From: Verrucomicrobiota bacterium
GTDB taxonomy: Bacteria > Verrucomicrobiota > Verrucomicrobiia > Opitutales > UBA953
Direction: 5' to 3'
DNA length: 17,129 nt
Assembly: GCA_009924535.1 (NCBI GenBank)
Contig: RFRI01000005.1
Location: 1 to 17,129, forward strand
Shown here: positions 5,417 through 13,694 of the stretch, one piece after another
Numbering within the stretch: position 1 is the first letter of the stretch
Layout of the letters: each line of letters starts with the position of its first letter
Position numbers and translations under genes: made by a program
Notes under the pieces: model-generated
Seen by the model: the letters and a program-made list of their open reading frames with translations, nothing else
What the model was told of the DNA's origin: nothing
Databases searched by the model: none

Positions 5417-8400
5417 TTATTTCTGGGCAACCCAGCTCAACGAGTTCAGGAGGAGCTGGCGGTAGGCTGGGTGGTCGTGCGACTTCTCGTCGTGACCGAG
5501 GGCGATGCAGACCACCTTGGTGCCGGGGTACTTCACGGTCCAGACGGATGGCAGGATAGACGACAGGCCTTCCTTCGGGGTCTGACGCGGGATGGTACCG
5601 AGGACTTCGGCGCCTTCCGGGCGGGTCAGCTCGATGTTGTAGCTCTCATCGTTGATCACAAAGGTGGCCGGTACGCCCTTCATGATCGGGTGCTCGGGCT
5701 TGGTGACGGTGAACGTGAAATCGCTATGGCCGTGATTGCGTGACCCGCCGCAGACGAACTCGTCGTTATACTTGGTCTCGAGCGGCCAATTATACCAGGT
5801 GGCGGCATGCAGCAGGACAATGCCCTTCCCGGCCGCCGCGAAGTCGCGGATGGCCTTCTGGAACTCAGGCGTACCGAACTGGCCGTGGTTGCCGCTGAAC
5901 ACGAAGAGGTCGGCCTGCGGTAGCAGCGCCAAGGTCTCCTTGAGGTTGGGCGTCGACGCGACGTCGTAACCGGCCGCCTTCACGGTCAGCGCATCCGTTC
6001 CAAGGAAGAACGCCGGGAAATTATGCGAGCTGCCCGCACCGGCGAACAGCACGCGCAACTGGCCGGCCTTACGCGGGCCGAAGGACTGTCCGAAGGCCTG
6101 CGTGGTCTTGGGGTTATCCTTAGGCAGGAGGTCGCTAGGGCCGTCGTTGGCCTTACCCTTAGCCTTCTTGCCGGCCTTAGGCGCAGCCTCATCCTTGCCG
6201 CGGGGCGGGTTAGGCGGACCGCCGATCTCGATCGTGACGGCCACGGTGGTCGGAGCGATCTCGGTGTCCGCGGAACTCAGGACGAGCTTGTCGATGATCT
6301 CGTCGCTTTCGACGGGGATCCAGAGCGTGCGCACCTGACGGCCTTCGCCGGTCAGCAACTGGCGGGCGGACTTGGAGCCCGGGACGTCGCCCACGCCATT
6401 GTAGTCGGCGAAGTCGCGGCCGCCGTAGAAGACTTTCTTCTGCACCTTGCCGCTGAGGAAATGCACCTCGGCGATCATGGCGATGGCGTCGTGCGCACCC
6501 CAGCCGCCGACGGCGCCGAGGAAGTGGATGCGATTAGCCACGGAGCCGACCGGGATCTCCACCTTCTGAGCGAAGCTCTTGGAGTAGGCCCCCTGGCCGT
6601 TGCCGCCCTTCAGGACGATGACGTTCAGTCCATCCTTGGCCTTCTTCGGATCGACGACGTCATAGGGTACGCCGTTCGACTCGACTTTGCCGAACTGGGC
6701 GAACGGCAAGGTGTCACGCTGGGCCTTCTTGCTGGCGTAGAGGCCGGTGTTCGTCGAGGCGGTGAAGGCCGTGGACAGATTCAACAGGCGGAAGCGGCCG
6801 ACGGTCACGCCTTCGGGGCTGATCGCGACCGAGCGAAGGTAGGCGATGACGTTGCGGAGGCCTTCGGCACCGAGAGATTCGAAGCCTTCCGGCATCAGGG
6901 AATTCGGCGAACGCTCGCGGCTGACGATATCCGCGACCTTGAGTTCGGCCGACAGGCCGCCGGGGAGCTTGAGCTTCACGAACGTCGGGTTCTCGCTGCC
7001 GATCAGGGCGGAATACTGGGTGCCGTCCTTCATCTTGAAGTTCCAGGTACGATGCTCGTCGTCGACCATGCGGTTCGGGTCCACGATATGCACCAGCAGT
7101 TCGGCGGCCGGATGGGAGCCGATGCCCTGCAGGTTCGGACCGAAGTCGTTCCCGACGTTGCCGATCTTGTGGCACGTCTGACAGACGGAGGCGAAGAGCT
7201 CCTTGCCCTTGGCGGCATCGCCCGGCTTCTCGACCTCCGGACGCAGCTTGGCGACGAGGTCATCCTTGGCGGGGCTGCTGCCGGCGTTGAGCTTGGACAG
7301 GACGGCGGCGGCGCGCTTGGCGACCGCTTCATCGGGATGGCGGACAAGCTGCGAGACCTGCATGGGCCCGAGCTGCATCGCGGACAGCGACTTGGCTTCC
7401 AGCGCATCCAGGACCAAGCCGGCCCACTCGGAGCGACCGGCCAGAGCCGAGAACAAAGTGGCGCGGAAGGCGCCGGCAGACTTCGGGAAGGCGGCGTAGA
7501 GCAGCTTGCCGACGGAGGCGTCGCCGCTCGACGCCAAGGCGCCCGCGGTGGCGACGGCCACGGCTTCATGGGAAGAGCCGAGCGCCTGCGCAAGCGCCGG
7601 GCGCACCTGCGGGTCGGCGTCGCGCAGGAGCACAAGTACCCGCGCGGCGGCGACCTGCGACTCGACCGAGGCCTTGGCATCGGCGAGCACGGGCAAGAGA
7701 CGGGCGGCGACCGAAGCCAGTTCGGACTTCAAGCTGCCATCGGTGAACCAGAGCGCGGCGATCGCGGCGGACGATCCGGCGATGGCTTCGTCCTGGCTGG
7801 CGAGCAAGGTGCGCATGGCGGCGCGGGCGGCCTCGAGCGAGGCCGGCGCGATGACACGACGGGAGGCGATCTCGCGGATGACGGCGATGGCCACGGGCTT
7901 GTTCGCGGAATTCGCGGAGGCGGCCAAGACCAGCGCGGCGGCGTCGCCGTCCAGCGAAGCGGCCAGCGTGCGGGCGAATTCGGCACCGGCGGCGTCAGCC
8001 GGTCCGCTGAGGATGCCGGCAAGGACGGGGCCGGGGTTGGCGGCGGCGGCGGCCGTGGCGGCGGCCTTGGACCAGTCATCGGTCATGCTGGCCTGCGCTT
8101 TGAGGAGCAAAGCACCGGCGGACGACTCCAAGGGAGCGGAGCCCATGGCACGCAGGGCGGCCAGGCGGACACGCGGTTCGGCATCCTCGAGCGCCTTGGC
8201 GAAGACTTCGGTCGGCAGTTTGCTGCGGCCGGCTTCGGCGACGAGGAAGGCGTTCTTTCGCACGTCTCCATCGGCGTCGGCGCAAAGGGCACGCAGCAGC
8301 CCGTCCTCGAGTCGATCGAGTCGCTGCAGGGCCCAAAGGGCCTGGATGCGAGCCTCGGCCTTGGCGTCGCTGCGGACCTTGGTCACGAGCGGACCGACGG

Positions 8401-10540
8401 CGGAGGCGAGCAGGCCGGCATCCTTGTCCATGAGCACGCGTAAGGCGTTGAAACGGACGACCTTGTTGGGGTGATCGAACGCCGCGACCAGTCCGGCGAC
8501 ATCCGCCTTCGAAAGATCAGGAATGTCGAACTTCGGAGCGGCCTCGTGCTGGATACGGTAGATGCGTCCGAAGTAGTGCTCACGGTCCGGACGGACCGAG
8601 GCGCCGGACTTGCTGTGCAGCGGACCACGGGTATCGTTGTGAGCGACGACCGGAGTATAGAAATCGAGGACATACATGGCACCGTCCGGACCGAACGAGA
8701 CATCGATCGGGCAGAACCAGTGATCCATGGAGCGGAGCCACTCGCGATCCTTGAGGGTGACTTCGCCCAAGAAGGTCGGACCGCTCGGGGTCAGCTTCTC
8801 GAAGTGGATGATGTCGAGGATCGGCTCAGTGGTGAAGATGGTGTCGTTATACTCCTTAGGCCAGGCGCCGTGCTCCTGGAGGGCCACGGAGCAGGCGGCG
8901 GTATAATAGCCGACCTGATCGATCTGCAGGAGCGGAGCACGGTCCGGCAGATCGGTGCGCAGGACGGGGCGACGCGGATTGACGGAACTGAAGGCCTTGG
9001 CCGGCGTACCCGGAGCCTTGGCGAGGACGGATTCCGGGAGCACGACGTGCTGGATCGGATTACCGTTGGTCGCCTTGCCGTGATAGAGCTCCATCTTGCT
9101 GGTGACTTCGTTGCCGAAGCTGTTGCCGCCCTGCGAAGCGATCTGCTCGATGGCCGAGCCGTCCGGCTTGAAGCGGAACGTGCCGGAAGAGACGCGGACC
9201 TTGCGCTCGGGATTCGAGACCGGGAAGACCTCACCGCTGCCGCCGTTGCTGGCGTAGACCCAACCATCGGGGGCGAGGATGAAATGGTTCGCGACGAAGT
9301 GCGTGTCGCCGGGGGTGAAGCCGCCGTAGAGGACGACTTCCTTGTCGGCCTTGCCGTCGCCGTCGGTATCGCGGAGCCAGACGATGTGCGGCTGGCAGAC
9401 GGCGATGACGCCGTCCTTGTAGTGACAGAAGCCCGTGATCAGCTCGAGGCCTTCATGGAAGACCTTCTTCTGGTCGAAGACGCCGTCGTTCTTGCTGGAA
9501 GACAGGACGCTGATCTTGTCCTGCGCCGGACGATCGTAGCTGCCAGGCACGAGGACGCCGCCTTCGCGCCAGGATTCGGCGGTCAGCGGGCGGCGGCCGT
9601 TGGGGTACTCGGGGGTCTCGGCGACCCACATGCGACCACGTTCGTCCCACTGGACGGCGATGGGCTTGTTGATCAGGGGCTCGTGCGAGACGACGCTGGC
9701 CTTGAAGCCGGGCTGCATCTGGAACGCGGCGATGGCCTTCTCGGCGCGACTGGGGCCGCCGACCGGGTAACGCATGTCCGCGAGATCTTTCGGCGAGCAG
9801 AGTTCGTCGACGTCGGCGCGGCGGGCCGCCCAGGCGATGCCGCGCTTGATGAAGGCGCGGTAGCTGGCATGGGCCAGCGTCTCGGTTTCGCCCTGCAGGA
9901 AGACGGCGGAGCGGAGGCGGGAGTTCTCGAAGACCCATGCCTGCGGCTGGATGTCGTAGACGGAGACCTTGTCGGAGACTTCGACGATCTTCTTGCGATT
10001 GGCGCTGACCTTGGAAGTGAAGGACGACGCGAGCACCTGGATCTTCTCGTTGAGGTCGAGGTCGTAGACGGTCTGGTCGGTGACGTCGAAGGTGGAGGCA
10101 TCCTGCGCGAGCGGATGGGCGTCGGTGCGGACGTTGAGCATCATCAGGGTGCGGAAGCGACGGCTCTCGGTCGTCCAGCCGGCGCCGAACGTATCCTTGC
10201 CCCAGCTCGCGGACGGACCGGCGATGGCGCCGCGCAAGGCGACGAAGCTGATCCCGCGGTTCGAAAGGTCGGCGAGGGCGGCGCGTTCCTTCACCTCGTA
10301 AGCAGTGTAATCCTTGCGATAGAGGACGATGACCTCGTCTTTCTCGTGCTTCGTCTCAAGGAGTTCGCTCGGACGGTCCGCTTCGGTCACGACAGCGCCG
10401 GCGCCCTTGAGTTCAGCGACCAGCGATTTGACCGCGGCATGGTCGTCGGCGACCACGGTGACCTTGAGGGGGGCGGCGCCAAGCGTGGCGGTGGCGCACA
10501 ACAAGACGAAGCGCAGGAGGGGGGCGATGCGGGGAAGCAT
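5417..10540 (-). CDS. Exported PVC-type dehydrogenase/cytochrome c protein with two ThuA domains (1707 aa)
   Basis: The start is ATG 10540, where a signal peptide begins (MLPRIAPLLRF, cleaved near LGAAPLK); the frame stays open further upstream but overlaps the AraC gene and has no signal sequence. Domains in order are as follows. A ThuA-like domain (about 25-255) ends SYRAFIKRGIAWAA. A dehydrogenase-like beta-propeller (about 275-662) has PEYPNGRRP, GDTHFVANHFILAPDGWVYA, a calcium-type DTDGDGKAD loop near 390, and SFGPDGAMYVLDFY. HEAT-like repeats span about 665-1085. A cytochrome c domain has CQTCH (Cys1120, Cys1123, His1124). A beta-sandwich, NPCBM-like at best, spans about 1215-1410, followed by a Lys/Pro-rich linker. 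A strong second ThuA domain (about 1490-1705) has FSGNHG, LHAATWY, HPIMKG, NDESYN and ALGHD. It probably oxidises a sugar-like substrate outside the inner membrane and passes electrons to a haem. ThuA links to sugar, including 3-keto-sugar, metabolism, but the substrate is unknown. An AraC regulator precedes it. Confidence 0.9.
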   Translation of the reverse strand: MLPRIAPLLRFVLLCATATLGAAPLKVTVVADDHAAVKSLVAELKGAGAVVTEADRPSELLETKHEKDEVIVLYRKDYTAYEVKERAALADLSNRGISFVALRGAIAGPSASWGKDTFGAGWTTESRRFRTLMMLNVRTDAHPLAQDASTFDVTDQTVYDLDLNEKIQVLASSFTSKVSANRKKIVEVSDKVSVYDIQPQAWVFENSRLRSAVFLQGETETLAHASYRAFIKRGIAWAARRADVDELCSPKDLADMRYPVGGPSRAEKAIAAFQMQPGFKASVVSHEPLINKPIAVQWDERGRMWVAETPEYPNGRRPLTAESWREGGVLVPGSYDRPAQDKISVLSSSKNDGVFDQKKVFHEGLELITGFCHYKDGVIAVCQPHIVWLRDTDGDGKADKEVVLYGGFTPGDTHFVANHFILAPDGWVYASNGGSGEVFPVSNPERKVRVSSGTFRFKPDGSAIEQIASQGGNSFGNEVTSKMELYHGKATNGNPIQHVVLPESVLAKAPGTPAKAFSSVNPRRPVLRTDLPDRAPLLQIDQVGYYTAACSVALQEHGAWPKEYNDTIFTTEPILDIIHFEKLTPSGPTFLGEVTLKDREWLRSMDHWFCPIDVSFGPDGAMYVLDFYTPVVAHNDTRGPLHSKSGASVRPDREHYFGRIYRIQHEAAPKFDIPDLSKADVAGLVAAFDHPNKVVRFNALRVLMDKDAGLLASAVGPLVTKVRSDAKAEARIQALWALQRLDRLEDGLLRALCADADGDVRKNAFLVAEAGRSKLPTEVFAKALEDAEPRVRLAALRAMGSAPLESSAGALLLKAQASMTDDWSKAAATAAAAANPGPVLAGILSGPADAAGAEFARTLAASLDGDAAALVLAASANSANKPVAIAVIREIASRRVIAPASLEAARAAMRTLLASQDEAIAGSSAAIAALWFTDGSLKSELASVAARLLPVLADAKASVESQVAAARVLVLLRDADPQVRPALAQALGSSHEAVAVATAGALASSGDASVGKLLYAAFPKSAGAFRATLFSALAGRSEWAGLVLDALEAKSLSAMQLGPMQVSQLVRHPDEAVAKRAAAVLSKLNAGSSPAKDDLVAKLRPEVEKPGDAAKGKELFASVCQTCHKIGNVGNDFGPNLQGIGSHPAAELLVHIVDPNRMVDDEHRTWNFKMKDGTQYSALIGSENPTFVKLKLPGGLSAELKVADIVSRERSPNSLMPEGFESLGAEGLRNVIAYLRSVAISPEGVTVGRFRLLNLSTAFTASTNTGLYASKKAQRDTLPFAQFGKVESNGVPYDVVDPKKAKDGLNVIVLKGGNGQGAYSKSFAQKVEIPVGSVANRIHFLGAVGGWGAHDAIAMIAEVHFLSGKVQKKVFYGGRDFADYNGVGDVPGSKSARQLLTGEGRQVRTLWIPVESDEIIDKLVLSSADTEIAPTTVAVTIEIGGPPNPPRGKDEAAPKAGKKAKGKANDGPSDLLPKDNPKTTQAFGQSFGPRKAGQLRVLFAGAGSSHNFPAFFLGTDALTVKAAGYDVASTPNLKETLALLPQADLFVFSGNHGQFGTPEFQKAIRDFAAAGKGIVLLHAATWYNWPLETKYNDEFVCGGSRNHGHSDFTFTVTKPEHPIMKGVPATFVINDESYNIELTRPEGAEVLGTIPRQTPKEGLSSILPSVWTVKYPGTKVVCIALGHDEKSHDHPAYRQLLLNSLSWVAQK

Positions 10541-10641
10541 GGCTCCATCAAAGTAAGCGTCCCGCACCCTACAAGACTTAGCGGCACCCCCAACCGCAAC
10601 CAGACCCCTCTCAAATGCACATTTACCGCCGTAAGCCGGCG

Positions 10642-11547
10642 TCAGCCATCCGCACGGAAGTGGGACGGGGCGTGACCGGTCGACTTCTTGAAGGCCGAGG
10701 AGAAGCTGTTCCCGTTGGCGAAGCCGACCTTGCGGGCGATCACGGCCAGCTTGTCGTCGGAGTCGCTGATCAGCCGGATCGCCTGCTGGATCCGCAGATG
10801 GGTCAGATGGTTCATCGGCGTGCGGCCGATCTCCTTGAGGCAGAGACGCCGCAGGTGTTCGAAGCTCAAGCCGGACTCGCGGGAAAGCGACTTGGTATCC
10901 CAGGCGAAATCGAGGCGCCCGTGGACCTCGTCCCAAAGACGCTGCACGCGCGGATCGCCCCGGAAGCTGCCGGCGAAGCTCCGCACGTAATCATAGGCCA
11001 GCTCGATCCACTGATGGTTGCGACGCGATACCTTGGCGCCCTTGAGCTCCGCGATCAGGCCGGTGATGGCGGCGCGCAAAGGCTCGGCATCGAAGTCGGC
11101 GAGCACGGGCGAACTGGCGCGGAAGATCGTGTTGGAACGCACGCCTCCGGCGAAACGAAGCCAGCAGAAATCCCAGCGCTTGCTTCTGCCGATGCGGAAG
11201 GAGTTCCGGATGCCGGCGGGCTGCAAGCAGGCCTGGCCCGCCGAGATGGTCCGCCAGCGACCGTCGACCCAGACCTGCCCTTGCCCGGCGAGGCAGGCCA
11301 TGAAGAAGGCGCCGCTTTGGTTGGCCCGCACGACCTCATAGGGGGCGAGCATCTCCGCGACCCCGAGGTGGGCGATTTCGAAGAGGCCCAGCTCCTTGCA
11401 GCGCACGCCCGCCAGCACCCAAGGCCGCTCGTCCTGATAGTCGGCCGCGGCCACGATCTGGCGGCGGGAACGCGGATTCTCGATGTCCGTCTCGGAATGA
11501 CGGAGTTGCGTCTCGCTGTAATGTTTTAAATCGCTCTTGCGGGCCAC
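10642..11547 (-). CDS. AraC-family transcriptional regulator
   Basis: The N-terminal half is a cupin-type sensing domain (EIAHLGVAEMLAPYEVVRAN; GQGQVWVDGRWRTISAGQAC; LQPAGIRNSFRIG). The C-terminal 100 residues are a double helix-turn-helix: WDTKSLSRESGLSFEHLRRL for the first, and LAVIARKVGFANGNSFSSAF with KKSTGHAPSHFR for the second, the classic AraC signature. It should bind a sugar-like ligand and activate nearby genes. The start is uncertain. ATGs at 11607-11619 collide with the divergent gene at 11612. GTG 11547 is used here. GTG 11454 would give about 270 residues, a usual family length, and would free the AT-rich patch around 11520-11533 as promoter. The gene lies 101 bases upstream of the double-ThuA cytochrome gene on the same strand and head to head with the Tm-1-like operon, so control of both is likely. 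No terminator is visible between it and the cytochrome gene. Confidence 0.9.
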   Translation of the reverse strand: MARKSDLKHYSETQLRHSETDIENPRSRRQIVAAADYQDERPWVLAGVRCKELGLFEIAHLGVAEMLAPYEVVRANQSGAFFMACLAGQGQVWVDGRWRTISAGQACLQPAGIRNSFRIGRSKRWDFCWLRFAGGVRSNTIFRASSPVLADFDAEPLRAAITGLIAELKGAKVSRRNHQWIELAYDYVRSFAGSFRGDPRVQRLWDEVHGRLDFAWDTKSLSRESGLSFEHLRRLCLKEIGRTPMNHLTHLRIQQAIRLISDSDDKLAVIARKVGFANGNSFSSAFKKSTGHAPSHFRADG

Positions 11548-11611
11548 GTCCTTTGCATAAGACCTATCGCCGCAGGGAGCAACCCCTGACCACCCTACCC
11601 CTCTCATCACC
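11548..11611. promoter_or_regulatory. Divergent control region between AraC gene and Tm-1-like operon
   Basis: Both transcription units must start in or near these 64 bases, or in a larger interval up to 11454 if the AraC gene starts later. CAGGG and CCCTG form a small inverted repeat (about 11574-11589), and AATGTTTTAAAT at 11520-11531 is the only AT-rich patch nearby. No convincing -35/-10 pair and no Shine-Dalgarno before ATG 11612 can be seen. AraC operators are often direct repeats, which I could not identify. Confidence 0.4.
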
Positions 11612-12484
11612 ATGCCCAACCCCTGGACCGGAAAAGGAAACCCTTACACCCGCACCGAAGTCATCGCCCGCCTCCGCGACACGATGTCCAAGGGCAAGCC
11701 GATCATCGCCGCCGGCGCCGGCACGGGCATCAGCGCCAAGTTCATCGAACGCGGCGGCGCCGACCTGGTCATCGTCTATAATTCCGGACGCTTCCGCATG
11801 GCCGGCCATGGTTCGACCGCCGGCATGATGGCCTACGGCGACGCCAACGCCGTCGCGATGGAGATCGGCGAGTACGAGGTGCTGCCGGTCGTCGAGGAGA
11901 TCCCCGTCATCTGCGGCGTCCACGCCACCGACCCGCGCCGCCGCATGTGGCATTGGCTGGGCAAGGTGAAGGACATGGGCTTCTCCGGCATCAACAATTT
12001 CCCGACCCATACGATCATCGACGGCAAGTTCCGCCAGATCCTCGAGGAGACCGGCATGAGCGTGAAGAAGGAATTCGAGACCGTCGCCCTCGCTCGCAAG
12101 ATGGAGATGTTCACCATCGTCTACGTCGGCTCGCCCGAAGAAGCCAAGGCCATGGCCGAAGCCGGCGCCGACGTCATCATCGCCCACGTGGGCACCACGG
12201 TCGGCGGCTCCATCGGCGTGACCAACGCCACGATGAGCCTGCCCGAGGCCGCCAAGATCACCCAAGGCATCATCGACGCCGCGAAGTCCGTCCGCAAGGA
12301 CCTCATCTTCCTCAGCCACGGCGGCCCGATCAATACCCCGGAAGACGCCGCCTTCATCAACGAGCACACCGATACCGACGGCTTCGTCGGCGCCTCCAGC
12401 CTCGAACGCATGGCGGTCGAGCAGTCCCTCACCGAGCTCACCCAACGCTTCAAGCAGATCCCGGTGAAGCGTAAGTTCTTCTGA
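11612..12484 (+). CDS. PEP-hydrolase family TIM-barrel protein (C-terminal half of Tm-1-type proteins)
   Basis: The 290-residue protein belongs to the PEP_hydrolase/TIM-barrel signal-transduction family. The N-terminus PNPWTGKGNPYTRTEVIARL is the family's conserved opening and fixes the start, although no Shine-Dalgarno is visible. Other marks are AGAGTGISAKFIERGGADLV (from about residue 34), YNSGRFRMAGHGS, GVHATDPRR, GFSGINNFPT, GADVIIAHVGTTVGGSIGV and FLSHGGPINTPEDA, in line with an eight-stranded barrel and a phosphate-binding loop. In plant Tm-1 this domain is fused behind the UPF0261 domain; here it is a separate gene placed before it. It is cytoplasmic. The named phosphoenolpyruvate hydrolase activity is a family label; the real substrate of bacterial members is not established as far as I know. 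It is the first gene of a three-gene operon, 4 bases ahead of the next. Confidence 0.88.
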   Translation: MPNPWTGKGNPYTRTEVIARLRDTMSKGKPIIAAGAGTGISAKFIERGGADLVIVYNSGRFRMAGHGSTAGMMAYGDANAVAMEIGEYEVLPVVEEIPVICGVHATDPRRRMWHWLGKVKDMGFSGINNFPTHTIIDGKFRQILEETGMSVKKEFETVALARKMEMFTIVYVGSPEEAKAMAEAGADVIIAHVGTTVGGSIGVTNATMSLPEAAKITQGIIDAAKSVRKDLIFLSHGGPINTPEDAAFINEHTDTDGFVGASSLERMAVEQSLTELTQRFKQIPVKRKFF

Positions 12485-12488
12485 GTCG

Positions 12489-13694
12489 ATGGCCACGATC
12501 GCGGTTCTCGGCACGCTTGATTCCAAGGGCGAAGAACATGCCTTCGTGGCCGCGCTCATCGCCAGGCATGGCCACAAGCCGCTGCTGATCGATGTCGGCA
12601 CGGGCGGCCCGGCCACGGTGCAGCCCGACTTCACCCGCGAACAGGTCGCCGCCGCGATCGGCCTCGATCTCGCCGCCCTGATGGCCAAGAAGGATCGCGG
12701 CGCCTGCGTCGTCGCGATGACCCACGCCGCCCCGGCCTTCGTCTCGAAGCTGGCTTCCGACGGACGGATCCACGGCATCATCTCCCTCGGCGGCGGCGGC
12801 GGCACCGCCATCGGCACGGCCGCCATGCGCGCACTGCCCCTCGGCTTCCCTAAACTGATGGTCTCGACCCTGGCCGCCGGCAACGTGGCGCCCTACCTCG
12901 GCACGAAGGACATCACGATGATGCCGAGCATCGCCGACGTCGCGGGCCTCAACCGCCTCTCCCGCGTCATCTTCACCCGCGCCGCGGGCGCGATCTGCGG
13001 CATGGTCGACGCCCAGCCCGCCATCGGCGCCGCCAAGCCGCTCATCGTCGCCAGCCAGTTCGGGAACACGACCACTTGCGTGACGGAAGCCAAGAAGGTC
13101 CTCGAAGCCGCCGGCTATGAGGTCTTGGTCTTCGCCGCCACGGGCACGGGAGGACGCATCATGGAATCGGTCATCGAAAGCGGCATCGTCGCCGGCGTGC
13201 TCGACATCACGACGACCGAGTGGGCCGATGAACTGGTGGGCGGTAATCTTAACGCCGGTCCGGAGCGCATGGATGCCGCTGCCAAGGCGAATATCCCCGT
13301 GGTCGTCGCGCCCGGATGCCTCGACATGGTGAATTTCGGCGAGATGGCTTCGATTCCCGAGAAATTCAAAGGTCGCAACTTCTACATCCATAACCCGCAG
13401 ATCACCCTGATGCGCACGACGGCGGACGAATGCCGTCAGCTCGGCGCCATCGTGGCCAAGAAGGCCAACGCTTATAAGGCAGGCACCGCGATCATGATTC
13501 CGCGTAAGGCGATGTCGGTGATCAGCGCCGCCGGCCAGCCCTTCCATGACGCCGCGGCCGACGATGCCCTCTTCGACGCCTTGAAGGCGAACGCGAAGGT
13601 GCCGGTGCAGGAATTCGACCTGGCGATCAACGACCAGGAGTTCGCCCAAGCCTGCGCCTATAAGCTCATCGAGCTGATCGGCTGCCGTTCGTGA
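12489..13694 (+). CDS. Tm-1-like ATP-binding UPF0261 family protein
   Basis: At 401 residues it matches the usual length of UPF0261. The start MATIAVLGTLDSKGEEHAFV carries the conserved GTLDSKGEE. ISLGGGGGTAIGTAAMRALP (about residues 98-117) forms the glycine-rich loop. VAPYLGTKDITMMPSIADV, ASQFGNTTTCVTEA, ATGTGGRIMESVIESG, DITTTEWADELVGG and APGCLDMVNFG are further family motifs. The N-terminal domain of tomato Tm-1 has this fold, binds ATP and inhibits tobamovirus replication; bacterial members are thought to be metabolic enzymes of unknown reaction. Its constant pairing with the TIM-barrel gene, here in reverse order to the plant fusion, suggests that the two proteins form one complex. Its start is 4 bases after the preceding stop, and its stop overlaps the transporter start as GTGA (13691-13694). 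Confidence 0.9.
   Translation: MATIAVLGTLDSKGEEHAFVAALIARHGHKPLLIDVGTGGPATVQPDFTREQVAAAIGLDLAALMAKKDRGACVVAMTHAAPAFVSKLASDGRIHGIISLGGGGGTAIGTAAMRALPLGFPKLMVSTLAAGNVAPYLGTKDITMMPSIADVAGLNRLSRVIFTRAAGAICGMVDAQPAIGAAKPLIVASQFGNTTTCVTEAKKVLEAAGYEVLVFAATGTGGRIMESVIESGIVAGVLDITTTEWADELVGGNLNAGPERMDAAAKANIPVVVAPGCLDMVNFGEMASIPEKFKGRNFYIHNPQITLMRTTADECRQLGAIVAKKANAYKAGTAIMIPRKAMSVISAAGQPFHDAAADDALFDALKANAKVPVQEFDLAINDQEFAQACAYKLIELIGCRS

Noticed and set aside
10627..10641. Terminator after the AraC gene
   Set aside because: CGCCG/CGGCG makes only a 5-bp stem and no T-run follows on the minus strand, so read-through into the cytochrome gene is more likely.
6023..10675. Very long open frames on the plus strand (6023-8443 and 8471-10675) opposite the large cytochrome gene
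   Set aside because: They mirror the codon bias of the GC-rich minus-strand gene. Their proteins are repetitive Gly/Arg/Asp/Ala-rich with no domains, while the minus frame has a signal peptide, propeller, cytochrome and ThuA motifs.
10541..10936. N-terminal extension of the large cytochrome protein by 132 residues
   Set aside because: The frame is open but overlaps the end of the AraC gene, reads as Arg/Pro-rich nonsense, and would bury the signal peptide that begins at ATG 10540.
11564..13649. Long minus-strand frames (11564-12883 and 12450-13649) opposite the TIM-barrel and UPF0261 genes
   Set aside because: The plus strand encodes clear family motifs throughout. The minus frames give His/Asp/Gly-rich low-complexity proteins typical of antisense frames in GC-rich genes.
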